This document shows, piece after piece, positions 42,776 to 53,055 of a stretch of 63,292 nucleotides of DNA (its first letter is position 1; every line of letters begins with the position of its first letter). Under the pieces are notes generated by a model. It made no database searches, was not told the origin of the DNA, and was given only the letters and a program-made list of their open reading frames with translations. Source of the DNA: Desulfobacterales bacterium (lineage in GTDB: Bacteria > Desulfobacterota > Desulfobacteria > Desulfobacterales > Desulfobacteraceae); contig JAGLHT010000010.1 of NCBI GenBank assembly GCA_023143455.1, positions 1-63,292 on the forward strand, given 5' to 3'. Both the position numbers and the translations under genes were made by a program.

Positions 42776-44071
42776 TCATTCCATTTGGCGACAATGAGTC
42801 TCTTTGGTAAAAAACAAAAGTAAAACAGAGAGGATAACCCATCCCATCATGGGGATAAACCCGTATTCATAGGCGTCAAGGGAATAAAGCCTCACCCCGT
42901 TTGCCACCTGGCCTGTCCAATTGCTATCCAGAATCAGACCCACCACAGGCTGAAGCAACATGGGACCCATCATCACTCCCATATTAGTCAGGCCGGAAAC
43001 AGTTCCTGACAAAGACTGTGGAACAGATTCTGCAACAAAAGCAAAACTTACGATCATGCAACCGGAAAAAAAACCGGTTACCCAAAGAGCTACAAACAGT
43101 TGATAAAAAGAAAGACTTTCCTGGAATAAGATTAATGACCAACCAAGGGCCATCACCAGGCTTCCCACAATATACAGGGGTTTCCGTTTCCCCATCCGGT
43201 CAGACAGCCATCCAAAAACAGGAGCACCCATAGCCCAACCAATAAGCAAGCAAGAAGTCAAAGTAGCTGCTTTGGTCGGACTTAGCTGATGGTGGGAAAT
43301 CAGGTAGGGCACCCCCCAAAGACCTGAAAATGTGAGGGTAGCCCCCACAATCCCACCAGGAATAAAAAACAAAAGCCAAGTATTCCTATATTTTAACACA
43401 TTGAAAAGACTCTGCCAGATGCTTCTGAAAGACAAGGGATCAGACTGGGGAATTTTTTTTGCAAACCCGGGATACCCTCTTTCCTGGGGCCAGTCCCTGA
43501 CAACAAACCAGATCAAACCACCCAGGACAAGGGTCATCAGTCCAGTAACGAAAATTACTCCGCGCCAGTTAAAAGTATCCATAAAAAACCTTAACGGAGG
43601 ACCTGCTGTAATGGCACCAATAAGCCCAATGGATAACGCATTCCCAGCAACAAAGGCATAAAACTTTTTTGGAAACCAAGATGAAGAGAGTTTGAGCAGC
43701 CCTACAAAAGCGACTGCAACTGATCCTCCTATGAGAAGTCGACCAAGCCCAGCCCAAAAAAATCCCGGAGATAGCGCAAAAAGAATGGTTCCAATGCCAG
43801 CCACGATACAGCCAGCAGTTAAAAGCTTTCTTGGACCAAGAGTATCAACCAGAATCCCCGTTGGGATCTGCATTGCCACATAGGAATAAAAATAGAGGGC
43901 GGAAAGATGGCCTAGACCCGAGGCAGAGATATTAAAATCCTGCATCAGTTCCTGAGTCATTACACCAGGAGCAACTCTTTGGAAAAACCCTGCAAGATAA
44001 AAAAGGGCACCCAGGCCCCAGATCAACCATGCCAAACCCATGGGCGGCCCAATTAAATTATTTGTTTTCAT
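42776..44071 (-). CDS. MFS transporter
   Basis: A 431-residue major facilitator with about twelve membrane segments. Conserved MFS features: the first-half motif DTLGPRKLLT between helices 2 and 3, the second-half equivalent WLSDRMGKRKPL, GRLLIGG in helix 4 and the GSVAVAF/NWRGVIF region seen in anion or sugar-acid porters. Inner membrane; substrate unknown. Divergent from tex. Confidence 0.85.
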   Translation of the reverse strand: MKTNNLIGPPMGLAWLIWGLGALFYLAGFFQRVAPGVMTQELMQDFNISASGLGHLSALYFYSYVAMQIPTGILVDTLGPRKLLTAGCIVAGIGTILFALSPGFFWAGLGRLLIGGSVAVAFVGLLKLSSSWFPKKFYAFVAGNALSIGLIGAITAGPPLRFFMDTFNWRGVIFVTGLMTLVLGGLIWFVVRDWPQERGYPGFAKKIPQSDPLSFRSIWQSLFNVLKYRNTWLLFFIPGGIVGATLTFSGLWGVPYLISHHQLSPTKAATLTSCLLIGWAMGAPVFGWLSDRMGKRKPLYIVGSLVMALGWSLILFQESLSFYQLFVALWVTGFFSGCMIVSFAFVAESVPQSLSGTVSGLTNMGVMMGPMLLQPVVGLILDSNWTGQVANGVRLYSLDAYEYGFIPMMGWVILSVLLLFFTKETHCRQME

Positions 44072-44198
44072 TGGTATCTGTTGTGTTTATCCTAATTTAA
44101 TATCAAATTATGTATGCCATATTATCGATCCTGTAATCCTAAGGCAAGTACATAATAATTTATTTGACTTTATCTTAGACCTCATTTAATAGTAGGGC

Positions 44199-46319
44199 AT
44201 GAAAATTATAGACACTATTGCTGCTGGAATGTCGTTATCTAATTTAATGGTTTCGGCAGTTGCCACTTTACTGGATCAGGGATCAACAATCCCTTTTATT
44301 GCACGCTATCGAAAAGAGATGACAGGCTCCATGGATGAAGTCAACATTGCTTTAATCCGTGATCGCATCGAACAATTAAATGCGCTAAAGCTCAGAAAAG
44401 AAACGATTCTTAAGTCTTTAAAAGAACGGGAGCTTTTAACTGAAACACTTGAGACAGATGTTCAAAATGCTCCATCAATGGCTGAACTTGAAGATGTCTA
44501 TGAAAAGTTTCGACCAAAAAAACGGACTAAAGCACAAGATGCAAAAGAAAAAGGATTGGAACCGTTAGCTAACTTTTTTTTAGGTCACTCAAATCAAGAT
44601 CCTTATATCGAAGCAAAAAAATATATAAGCTCTGAAAAAGGCATAATGACTATTGAAGATGCCATCTCTGGTGCCCAAGATATTATTGCTGAGATTATTA
44701 ATGAAGATGTATTCATAAGATCTGTTATTAGAAAATTGTTTATTAATAAGGCAGCGATTCAATCAAAAGTAAAAAAAAGTAAAAACGAAGAAGGCATTAA
44801 GTTCAAGGATTACTATGAATGGTCTGAGATAGCAAACAAAGCACCTTCACATCGAATATTAGCCATGTTTAGAGGACAAAATGAAGGTTTTCTTTCTGTG
44901 CATGTTTTGCCCGATCAAGAGCTTGCATTAAAATTGATTGAACAAAAATATTTGAAAATTGAGTCGAAATCAGCGTCTCAAGTTAAGTATGCCATACATG
45001 ACAGTTATAAACGGCTTTTATCCAAATCCATTGAAAAGGAATATATTAATGAACTAAAGGCAAAAGCAGATGAAACTGCCATAGATGTTTTTGCAAGGAA
45101 TTTAAAGGAACTTCTTTTATCAGCACCCCTAGGTCAAAAAAGAACCCTTGCTATTGACCCAGGATTTAGAACCGGTTGTAAATTAGTCTGCCTTGATGCC
45201 CAGGGTCAACTTTTGCACCATGATCTGATTTTCCCCCATCAGAAGAATAACCAAAAAGCAAAAGAGATGGTGGATAATCTTGTAAAAACTCATAATATTG
45301 AAGCCATTGCAATAGGTAATGGAACTGCAGGACGCGAAACCCAGACCTTTATAGAAGAGATTGGTCTTGATAATTCCATTAATATTGTCATGGTTGATGA
45401 AAGCGGAGCATCTATATATTCTGCATCAAAACTTGCAAGAGATGAATTCCCAGATCATGATATCACTGTCAGAGGAGCTGTCTCCATTGGCAGAAGACTT
45501 ATGGATCCTTTGGCTGAACTTGTCAAATTAGATCCCAAATCCATTGGTGTTGGTCAATATCAGCATGATGTGGATCAAAAGCTATTAAAAAAATCTCTTA
45601 CTGATGTGGTGATGTCATGTGTTAATCAGGTTGGAGTCGAGGCTAACACTGCGAGCCAGCAATTGCTTTGCCAGGTGTCAGGTCTTAATAATACCATTGC
45701 TGCCAACATGATCCAGTTTCGCAATGAAAATGGTCCGTTTAAATCAAAGAAAGATTTTCTAAAGGTTCCAAGGCTTGGAGAAAAAGCATTTGAACAGGCA
45801 GCAGGGTTTCTAAAAATCCATAATGCAAAACAACCTCTTGATAGAAGCGGTATCCATCCTGAATCCTATAACGTGGTTAAAAAAATGGCAAAGGATGCGG
45901 CGGTTGATATTGAAAACCTTATCATGAACTCAAAGTTGATTGAAACGATTCATCTTAATCAATATGTTACAATTACTATTGGCATACCAACATTGACTGA
46001 TATAGTAAAAGAACTTGCAAATCCGGGACGAGACCCAAGGAATACATTTGAAAACTTTTCTTTTGATGATACTATCCACGATATCAAAGATCTTATTACC
46101 GGAATGAAGGTGCCGGGGATAGTAACAAATGTTACGGCTTTTGGTGCGTTTGTCGATATTGGAGTCCATCAGGACGGGCTTATCCATATCAGCCAAATGG
46201 CAGACAGGTTTGTAAAAGATCCAAACCTAATCGTCAAGGTTAGACAAATCGTCCATGTAACTCTATTAGACGTGGATATCAAAAGAAAAAGAATTTCTCT
46301 TTCCTTGAAGACAAGATAG
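44199..46319 (+). CDS. tex: Tex-family RNA-binding transcription accessory protein
   Basis: A 706-residue Tex protein: N-terminal helical region (STIPFIARYRKEMTGSMDE), central YqgF-like nuclease fold (LAIDPGFRTGCKLVCLD), helix-hairpin-helix pairs (VEANTASQQLLCQVSGLN, SKKDFLKVPRLGEKAFEQAA) and a C-terminal S1 domain (GIVTNVTAFGAFVDIGVHQDGLIHISQMA). Tex binds nucleic acids and affects transcription and RNA turnover. Slightly shorter than many homologues (about 750-780). Confidence 0.93.
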   Translation: MKIIDTIAAGMSLSNLMVSAVATLLDQGSTIPFIARYRKEMTGSMDEVNIALIRDRIEQLNALKLRKETILKSLKERELLTETLETDVQNAPSMAELEDVYEKFRPKKRTKAQDAKEKGLEPLANFFLGHSNQDPYIEAKKYISSEKGIMTIEDAISGAQDIIAEIINEDVFIRSVIRKLFINKAAIQSKVKKSKNEEGIKFKDYYEWSEIANKAPSHRILAMFRGQNEGFLSVHVLPDQELALKLIEQKYLKIESKSASQVKYAIHDSYKRLLSKSIEKEYINELKAKADETAIDVFARNLKELLLSAPLGQKRTLAIDPGFRTGCKLVCLDAQGQLLHHDLIFPHQKNNQKAKEMVDNLVKTHNIEAIAIGNGTAGRETQTFIEEIGLDNSINIVMVDESGASIYSASKLARDEFPDHDITVRGAVSIGRRLMDPLAELVKLDPKSIGVGQYQHDVDQKLLKKSLTDVVMSCVNQVGVEANTASQQLLCQVSGLNNTIAANMIQFRNENGPFKSKKDFLKVPRLGEKAFEQAAGFLKIHNAKQPLDRSGIHPESYNVVKKMAKDAAVDIENLIMNSKLIETIHLNQYVTITIGIPTLTDIVKELANPGRDPRNTFENFSFDDTIHDIKDLITGMKVPGIVTNVTAFGAFVDIGVHQDGLIHISQMADRFVKDPNLIVKVRQIVHVTLLDVDIKRKRISLSLKTR

Positions 46320-46321
46320 CT

Positions 46322-46444
46322 GATTTAAAAGAAGTATTACTTAAGGAAAGGCAAAAGGCTAATCATGAGCTTTTACAAAATTTTTCTATAGAAGAAAAAC
46401 TTTTATTGAAACGAATGATTAAAGATTTAATTGAAAAAAACTAG
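46322..46444 (+). pseudogene. C-terminal fragment resembling a MarR-type regulator
   Basis: After the tex stop a 40-codon open stretch encodes KERQKANHELLQNFSIEEK followed by a hydrophobic helix LLLKRMIKDLIEK and TAG. The heptad layout is like the last dimerisation helix of MarR-family regulators. No start codon or DNA-binding part precedes it, so it would be a remnant. Speculative. Confidence 0.3.
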
Positions 46445-46489
46445 AAATAGAAGTTAGTATACCAACTTAATATGGAAAGGAAATATCCA

Positions 46490-47969
46490 ATGATTTTACT
46501 TAATCCAAAACAAGAAACTTTTAATCACCTTGATGAAAAATCAAAAGAAATTATGCAACAAACCATTGGATACTTTGAATCCCGGGGTAAAAAAAAATTA
46601 AAAAAGGATTACAATGACCGAATTTGGTATGAAGATTTCTTAAGCTTTTTGAAAGAGAATAAAATTTTTTCAACTCTTCTCACACCATCAAAGCATTCCA
46701 AAGATAACCCCGATGCAAGATGGGACACCTTTAGGCGATGGGAAATACGTTGCAGATGGTGGCAAATACTATATTGGCAATGCAAATAAAGCAGCTTTTG
46801 TTTCCACCTTTGCAAAAAACTCAGGAACTAATGAGTACACATTTTTTGTAGCTGATCCGGAACATGAAAATTATGATCTGGTTCAAAATGTTGTTGACTG
46901 GGAAGGTTATGTTGCAGAGTATGCTTTAAATGGATATCCCCTAACTGAAAATGAAATTCTTTCCTCGGGCCAGGAAGCATGGGATTCTGCTTTAAACACT
47001 ATCAATGTTGGCAAATTTAATCTTGGCTGGGCTGCCATTGGCATCAGTACCCACGCATTTTACGAAGGTCTTAATCATGCATCTAACCGTAATTTATATG
47101 GTAAATTTGTTACTGATTTCCCCCATATAAAACAGATGTTTGTGGATGCATATGCGCGACTTGTCGCAATGAAACTTTTTGCCCAAAGAGCCACTGATTA
47201 TGTGAGAAGCGCCTCTGAGAATGACAGAAGATATTTATTATATAACCCAATGGTAAAAATGAAGGTGCCTACACAGGGTGAAACTATTATTAATTTAATA
47301 TGGGATGTTATTGCTGCAAGGGGATTTGAAAAAGACACTTATTTTCAAATGGCTGCTGTTGATATACGTGCTCTTCCAAAACTTGAAGGAACTGTACATG
47401 TTAACATGGCTTTAATCATAAAATTTATGACGAATTATTTTTTCAACCCGGGTGAATTTAATTCTATACCTAAACAAGATAGCTCTGTCTGTGATGAATT
47501 TCTCTTTAACCAGGGAGCAACAAAAGGGCTTGGGAAAATCCAATTTCATGATTACAATATTGCCTACAAAACAATTGATACTCCCAATGTAAATATTTTC
47601 AAGGAGCAAATAGAAATTTTAAAAGAGATGCTAATTAATGCAACTCCGGATAAAGATCAGGCTAAGAACATGGATTTCCTTCTATACCTTGGTGAAATGT
47701 TCACTCTTGTTGCCTATGGACAACTTATAATTGAAAAACTGAATATGGAAGATTTCGGGATAGATCTTCTAGAACAAATTTTTGACTTTATGATCAGAGA
47801 TTTCTCTGAATACGCCTTAAAGCTTTATTCTAAAACAGATACTACAGCAAAACAGATGGAGTATTGTCTTAAAATTGTAAAAAAACCTGTAACTGATATT
47901 GATCGCTTTAATAAGTTTTGGAATGATCATATCAGTAAATTAAAAGACTTATATGAAATGACTCCTTAG
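46490..47969 (+). pseudogene. Acyl-CoA dehydrogenase-like gene with internal deletion/frameshift
   Basis: Two adjacent frames belong to one protein. The first (46490 on, MILLNPKQETFNHLDEKSKE to about PDARWDT) is the N terminus. The second (entered near 46713, TPLGDGKYVADGGKYYIGNA to 47969) is the middle and C terminus, with the family segments NDRRYLLYNPMVKMKVPTQG and ALPKLEGTVHVNMALIIKF. The junction changes frame, and in remembered homologues roughly 70-90 residues (the flavin/substrate region) would lie between, so an internal deletion is likely. Product would be inactive unless this is an assembly error. Confidence 0.6.
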
Positions 47970-48005
47970 ATTCTTTATTGGTTGACTGGTTTTTTTTAAA
48001 GCATC

Positions 48006-48029
48006 CCGGCGGAGTGCTAACACCGCCGG
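48006..48029 (+). terminator. GC-rich hairpin, likely terminator
   Basis: CCGGCGG (48006-48012) pairs with CCGCCGG (48023-48029) around a ten-base loop, followed after nine bases by TTGTTTTT. It lies just after the acyl-CoA dehydrogenase-like pseudogene. The remaining 48030-48286 is AT-rich, with no further gene, and must hold the promoter of the next operon. Confidence 0.5.
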
Positions 48030-48286
48030 AATACTATTGTTTTTACCAGGAAAATGCTGAATCAGCCTGACTACCGCCTTAACTAATAATTTTTAAGTCA
48101 AGACTTCTGTAGTATGTAACATAGGAATGGACTAAAGTTCATTTTTTTAAAATTTAAAATATTATATTATCTTTTGTACTCAATATTTTCAACTCATCCC
48201 TTTTTAAAACCCTTTCATCTCATTTGCTTTGTATAGATTATAAACGTGAGTGTATTATCATACAAACCAATAAAGGAGATAATAAA

Positions 48287-48958
48287 ATGAAAAACAGGCA
48301 AACAATTAACATTAGTATTAAATTCGTAACTTATATATTTTCAATTCTGATCTTGAGTTCAATTCCAGGATTTAGCTCTGAAAAATATAAAGACTTTTTA
48401 CAATTAGATGATCAAACTCTGACTCAAAAAATACCTGAACTTGAAACCTTCTTAAAGACAGATAGTGATAATACAAAATTATTAGAACTTCTTGGCAGAG
48501 CCTATCATCATTTAGCCCGGGAGGATAAAGGAAAATATGCTTCTAAGGCATTAGAAACTTTGACAAAGGGATATGATTTGAACAAACAAGATAATATTGT
48601 CCTCTGTTATCTTGGAAGTGCCACTACAATGATGGCAGAAACAACATGGAATCCAATGAAAAAAATGTCCTTTGTAAATAAAGGGGTCGGATTCATGGAT
48701 AAAGCTGTTAAGAGAGATCCAGATATTATCAAAATCAGATTAACCCGAGGATATAATTCACTTTCATTACCTGGTTTTCTAAAACGAAAGAGTTTAGCAA
48801 CAACCGATTTTGAATATCTTGCAGAGCTTATAGAAACCCATCCGGATAGATATTCTTCACTAAAAGAGGAAGTCTATAATAATTTAATTAAAATATATAA
48901 AGAGGATGGAAATTCTGAAAAAGTAAGTTTCTATTCGGACAAACTTAAAAAACAATAA
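48287..48958 (+). CDS. Exported TPR-like protein
   Basis: A 223-residue protein with a signal peptide (hydrophobic VTYIFSILILSSIPGFSS) and helical repeats of TPR type (KLLELLGRAYHHLAREDKGK, LETLTKGYDLNKQDNIVL, FMDKAVKRDPDIIKIRL). AAGGAG precedes ATG 48287; the 5' extension of the frame is unlikely to be translated. First gene of an operon with an ABC transporter, so it may be a periplasmic partner or scaffold for it. Confidence 0.65.
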   Translation: MKNRQTINISIKFVTYIFSILILSSIPGFSSEKYKDFLQLDDQTLTQKIPELETFLKTDSDNTKLLELLGRAYHHLAREDKGKYASKALETLTKGYDLNKQDNIVLCYLGSATTMMAETTWNPMKKMSFVNKGVGFMDKAVKRDPDIIKIRLTRGYNSLSLPGFLKRKSLATTDFEYLAELIETHPDRYSSLKEEVYNNLIKIYKEDGNSEKVSFYSDKLKKQ

Positions 48959-48971
48959 AGGAACTATAGCA

Positions 48972-49643
48972 ATGAATTTAATTGAAATGAAAAATATTAC
49001 AAAGGATTATTACCTGGGTGAGACAATTGTTCATGCCTTAAAAGGCATAGACCTAAAAATAGAAAAAGAAGAATTTACAGCTATCTGGGGACCATCTGGT
49101 TCCGGGAAAACCACCCTTCTCAATCTCATTGGCACCATAGATGAACCAACTTCCGGTGATTTATATTTTAATGAAAAAAAAATAGATAATATTACTGATA
49201 ATAATAAATCTGAATTTCGAAATAATGAGATAGGCTTTATTTTTCAAACTTTTAATCTGATACCTGTTTTATCAGCAATAGAAAATGTAATGTTGCCGTT
49301 ACAAATTAAGGGAGCCTCTTCTTCAAAGGCAAAAAAAGAAGCCTTTAAACGTTTATGTGATGTTGAATTGGAACAATATGTTAATAACAGGCCCGACAAG
49401 ATGTCCGGAGGTCAACGCCAACGTGTTGCCATAGCAAGAGCTCTAATAACCAACCCTTCCATAGTCCTTGCAGATGAACCAACAGCAAATTTGGATTTCA
49501 AGACATCAAATTCAATCATTGAGATAATGAAAAAGATTAATAAAAGAGATAAAACAACCTTTGTTTTCTCAACACATGATCAACGCCTTCTTGACCAGAT
49601 GAATAGACTGATACAATTGGAAGATGGTCAAATAACAGGATAA
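48972..49643 (+). CDS. LolD/MacB-type ABC transporter ATPase
   Basis: A 223-residue ATPase: Walker A GPSGSGKTT (residues 40-48), Q-loop FIFQTFNLIPVLSA, signature MSGGQRQRVAIARAL, Walker B IVLADEPTANLD and switch His in FSTHDQR. The motifs and length place it in the LolD/MacB/FtsE group that powers lipoprotein or substrate extraction from the inner membrane. Partner of the permease 38 bases downstream. Confidence 0.92.
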   Translation: MNLIEMKNITKDYYLGETIVHALKGIDLKIEKEEFTAIWGPSGSGKTTLLNLIGTIDEPTSGDLYFNEKKIDNITDNNKSEFRNNEIGFIFQTFNLIPVLSAIENVMLPLQIKGASSSKAKKEAFKRLCDVELEQYVNNRPDKMSGGQRQRVAIARALITNPSIVLADEPTANLDFKTSNSIIEIMKKINKRDKTTFVFSTHDQRLLDQMNRLIQLEDGQITG

Positions 49644-49680
49644 TTTAAAATTATAGATTAAGCATATAAGGAGAATTAAG

Positions 49681-50919
49681 ATGAATCAGTGGATAAAAGT
49701 TGCTTTCCGTAACATTATTAAAAATAAACGTCGGTCATTTGTAACGTTAATGGCTATTGCAATGGGGTTTACAGCCATAAATCTTTTCAGTGGATATACC
49801 CATAATACATATGAAGGTTTACGTGCATCAGCGATCAGAGGCTCTGGTATTGGCCATTTAACTATTTATAAAAAGGGATGGAACAAATTTGGCAAATCAG
49901 ATCCTGATAAATATATGATTGATAAAGATGAGATTGGCAAAATTGTTAAAATTATAGAAGAAAATGATTCAGTAATTCTTGCTACTCCGAGATTGGACAT
50001 ATCCGGTATTGTATCAAATGGTCGCAATTCCACAATATTTATGGCCCAAGGTGTAATCCCAAGCGATGATAAAACAATTTTGGGAGCTTTTTTTGCAGCT
50101 CAACCTGTCACAGGCGAAACATTGAATGATAAAAAAGAATATGGTGTTCAGATGGCAACTGACCTTGCTGAATATCTTGGATTAAAACCAAAGGATGATG
50201 CCGTAGTTATGGCAGCAACTCTTGATGGGCAACTTAATGCCCTTGATATTCAAGTGTCTGGTATTTATGACACAGGTATTGATGCAATAAACGACAAATT
50301 TATTAAAGTTCCATTTAAATTTGCCCAATCTTTATATGATTCAGAAAAAGCTGATAGAATTGTTGTTTTGCTGGACCACTGGAAAAACACTTCTATTGCA
50401 CAATCTCAAATCATGGAACAATTGAAAAATGCTGGTATTAAATTTGAAATAAAAACATGGGAAGAATTGTCTATTTTTTATTCAAATGTAAAAAATATGT
50501 TTGATATGATTTTTCTTTTTATATTTTCGATTGTTCTGGTTATTGTAATTATGAGTACTGTTAACACAATGGGAATGTCAGTAATTGAAAGAACAAGAGA
50601 AATCGGCACATTACGAGCACTAGGGCTTAAAAGACGCGGAGTTAACATGCTGTTTGCAATTGAAGGTGCAATGATTGGATTTCTGGGCAGTATTATCGGT
50701 GCAATTTTCCATATAGCAATATGGTTTGTTATCTATATCCTGAGCCCGACGTATACGCCACCTGGAAGTTCATCTCCAGTACCTTTGCATGTTGACCTTT
50801 TACCGGGTAATATTCTCTTTATGGTAATATGTATGATTTTCCTGTCTCTGATAGCAGCGATTTTCCCTGCAAGACGAGCAGCTAATCAAAATGTTGTAGA
50901 TGCATTAGGTCACGTTTAA
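49681..50919 (+). CDS. FtsX/LolE-type ABC transporter permease
   Basis: A 412-residue permease with one N-terminal membrane helix (FVTLMAIAMGFTAINLFSGY), a large periplasmic domain (residues about 50-270) and three C-terminal helices including the FtsX motif (MSVIERTREIGTLRALGLKR). This four-helix layout is typical of LolC/E and MacB-like transporters, which do not import solutes but move lipoproteins or drive envelope mechanics. GGAG precedes the ATG. Confidence 0.9.
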   Translation: MNQWIKVAFRNIIKNKRRSFVTLMAIAMGFTAINLFSGYTHNTYEGLRASAIRGSGIGHLTIYKKGWNKFGKSDPDKYMIDKDEIGKIVKIIEENDSVILATPRLDISGIVSNGRNSTIFMAQGVIPSDDKTILGAFFAAQPVTGETLNDKKEYGVQMATDLAEYLGLKPKDDAVVMAATLDGQLNALDIQVSGIYDTGIDAINDKFIKVPFKFAQSLYDSEKADRIVVLLDHWKNTSIAQSQIMEQLKNAGIKFEIKTWEELSIFYSNVKNMFDMIFLFIFSIVLVIVIMSTVNTMGMSVIERTREIGTLRALGLKRRGVNMLFAIEGAMIGFLGSIIGAIFHIAIWFVIYILSPTYTPPGSSSPVPLHVDLLPGNILFMVICMIFLSLIAAIFPARRAANQNVVDALGHV

Positions 50920-50946
50920 GCAATAATTAAACAAACAGGAGATAAC

Positions 50947-51702
50947 ATGAGATACATATTAAAAACAGTATTACTATTCAGTGTGTTATTAGTATCGGGT
51001 TTGAATATTTCATATGCTGAGACAACTAAAACCCCGGATGAAATTCTGAAATTATCAGATCTTTCAAGAGGAAGCGAAACAGGGCTTGAGTGGATAATAA
51101 AAATAGAATCCATTGAAGGAGGAAAAGAGCAGAAAAATACTTTAAGACTAAAAGCAAGCAACTTTAATTCATTGGCCGAATTCTTATCTCCAGCCAAGGT
51201 AAAGGGGAGAAAACTATTAATGAGAGACAGGAATATGTGGTTTGTTAAGCCTGGACTATCAAAGCCTGTCCCCATTTCTCCGAGACAAAAACTACTTGGT
51301 GGTGCATCAAACGGAGATATCGCATCAACCAATTATGCAGGAGATTACATTATAGAAAAATTTAATGAAAACGGAAAATTTAACAATCAGCCCTGTTTTA
51401 TATTTGATTTAAAAGCAAATAGTAAAAAAGTCACTTACGATAGAATTAGATACTGGATATCAAAAGAAAAGCTTGTAGGAGTGAAAGCAGACTTTTATAC
51501 AATATCAGGAAAATTGTTTAAAACAGCAACATTTGAATATAATAATACAATTGAGCTAAACAATGAATCAAGGTTGTTTGTATCAAAAATGATAATCACA
51601 AATGCTGTTTTCAAAAATGATATTACAACCATGTATTACAGTGAAATAATAATTAAAAAGATATCAGATTCAACTTTTAATATTAATTTATTAATGAAGT
51701 AA
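50947..51702 (+). CDS. LolA-like outer-membrane lipoprotein-sorting protein
   Basis: A 251-residue protein with a signal peptide (LLFSVLLVSGLNISYA-E). The mature half-barrel-like beta domain has segments such as LRLKASNFNSLAEFLSPAKV, RNMWFVKPGLSKPVPISPRQ and DYIIEKFNENG, matching the PF17131 type of LolA-like proteins. It should carry a lipid-linked cargo between the upstream ABC transporter and the downstream outer-membrane protein. Confidence 0.8.
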   Translation: MRYILKTVLLFSVLLVSGLNISYAETTKTPDEILKLSDLSRGSETGLEWIIKIESIEGGKEQKNTLRLKASNFNSLAEFLSPAKVKGRKLLMRDRNMWFVKPGLSKPVPISPRQKLLGGASNGDIASTNYAGDYIIEKFNENGKFNNQPCFIFDLKANSKKVTYDRIRYWISKEKLVGVKADFYTISGKLFKTATFEYNNTIELNNESRLFVSKMIITNAVFKNDITTMYYSEIIIKKISDSTFNINLLMK

Positions 51703-51717
51703 GATGGATTAATAAAA

Positions 51718-53055
51718 ATGAATAGAAAAATATATAAAGTTAGTCTAATTATTTTTATCCTGATAATTATATTTAATTCCAGCATTATTCTTGCTGGAGA
51801 GAACACTGATGATTCCCCTAATCTATTTTTGACTGAATTAAAAGATGGATATAAATTTAGAATGAGTGCTCTGTCATATGCAGCCATGAACGAACCGACT
51901 GATTCCACACAGAATCCTGACAATGATTTTCTAAAACTTAACGATTATTCTGAAGAATTCAAATTAAGACCTGATGCATCGCTATCTTTTAGAGACTTCT
52001 TTTTTAGTATAAAGCCAAGAGCAGAACTATTGTTTGAACAATCCCGTACTGGCACACAAAAAGGTGAAAATAATCATGAATATGAATTTTTTATAAATGA
52101 ATATCTTTTTCAATATCAGGTAATAGATAAATGGTTTTTATCCTTTGAAAGAGAATTTCTGCAATGGGGACCATCTTTTTTATGCTCACCTTCTAACCCG
52201 TTCTTCTCAGATAATGGTAAAAGCAGACCTAATCAGGAAGGAGAAGGGAAAGAATTTGCAAAAGTTTTATGGATTCCTGATTTAGATTGGAGTTATTCTT
52301 TAATAGTTAATACTGGTGACGGACGTGACCATGATCCGGATTTTGAAACAACATATGCTCTAAAAACTGATTATTCAAGCGACAAGGGATACATTAGCCT
52401 TATTCTCTCTCATCAAGAAGGCGATAACCATAGGGAGAGCGTGGGTCTATTTGGTGGATTAACAGCAACTGATGCTTTAATATTATATGGAGAAGCAGGT
52501 TTCCAAAGAGGATCAGATGCACTTTATCCGATTCCTGATAATAACCCCTTAGATTATTCGATGAGAGCAATAGAACAAAATGATAGTTCCATCTATAGTG
52601 CATTATTAGTTGGTGGAACATATACATTCGAATCAGGCTCAAGTCTTACTTTTGAATATTTTTATAATCAAACTGGATACAATGATCAAGAAGCATCGGA
52701 TTATTATAAATTAAGACGAAACGCCCATGATGCATATAGCCTTGCTAATCCTATTGCTGGCTTGGCAAGACAAACTCTCGGACAAACTTATGACAACGGT
52801 TTAATGTTTTTACGCCAAAATTATTTTATGCTCCAATATATAAAAGACGAGGTTTTTGATCTCTTTGACATAACATTGAGATGGACCCAATGTATAGATG
52901 ACAAATCAGCCCAGCTTGTATCATTAGTAGACTATTTTGCAGGAGATAACACAAGATTGTTTGCATCAGGAATTTTAAATATTGGGGATCATGACACAAC
53001 ATTTGGATCAATCCTTGATTATCAAGCCATGATAGGTATAGAATATATTTTTTAA
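51718..53055 (+). CDS. Outer-membrane beta-barrel protein
   Basis: A 445-residue protein with a signal peptide (IFILIIIFNSSIILA-G) and a long run of alternating aromatic/polar strands ending in the terminal aromatic signature (MIGIEYIF) of outer-membrane barrels. Segments such as EREFLQWGPSFLCSPSNPFF are typical of porin-like or export barrels linked to LolA-like operons. Last structural gene before the regulators; no base gap to the kinase start. Confidence 0.75.
   Translation: MNRKIYKVSLIIFILIIIFNSSIILAGENTDDSPNLFLTELKDGYKFRMSALSYAAMNEPTDSTQNPDNDFLKLNDYSEEFKLRPDASLSFRDFFFSIKPRAELLFEQSRTGTQKGENNHEYEFFINEYLFQYQVIDKWFLSFEREFLQWGPSFLCSPSNPFFSDNGKSRPNQEGEGKEFAKVLWIPDLDWSYSLIVNTGDGRDHDPDFETTYALKTDYSSDKGYISLILSHQEGDNHRESVGLFGGLTATDALILYGEAGFQRGSDALYPIPDNNPLDYSMRAIEQNDSSIYSALLVGGTYTFESGSSLTFEYFYNQTGYNDQEASDYYKLRRNAHDAYSLANPIAGLARQTLGQTYDNGLMFLRQNYFMLQYIKDEVFDLFDITLRWTQCIDDKSAQLVSLVDYFAGDNTRLFASGILNIGDHDTTFGSILDYQAMIGIEYIF

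Noticed and set aside
42621-42842. 73-residue leftward ORF after the MFS gene
   Set aside because: Overlaps the MFS C terminus in another frame, low-complexity composition, no RBS.
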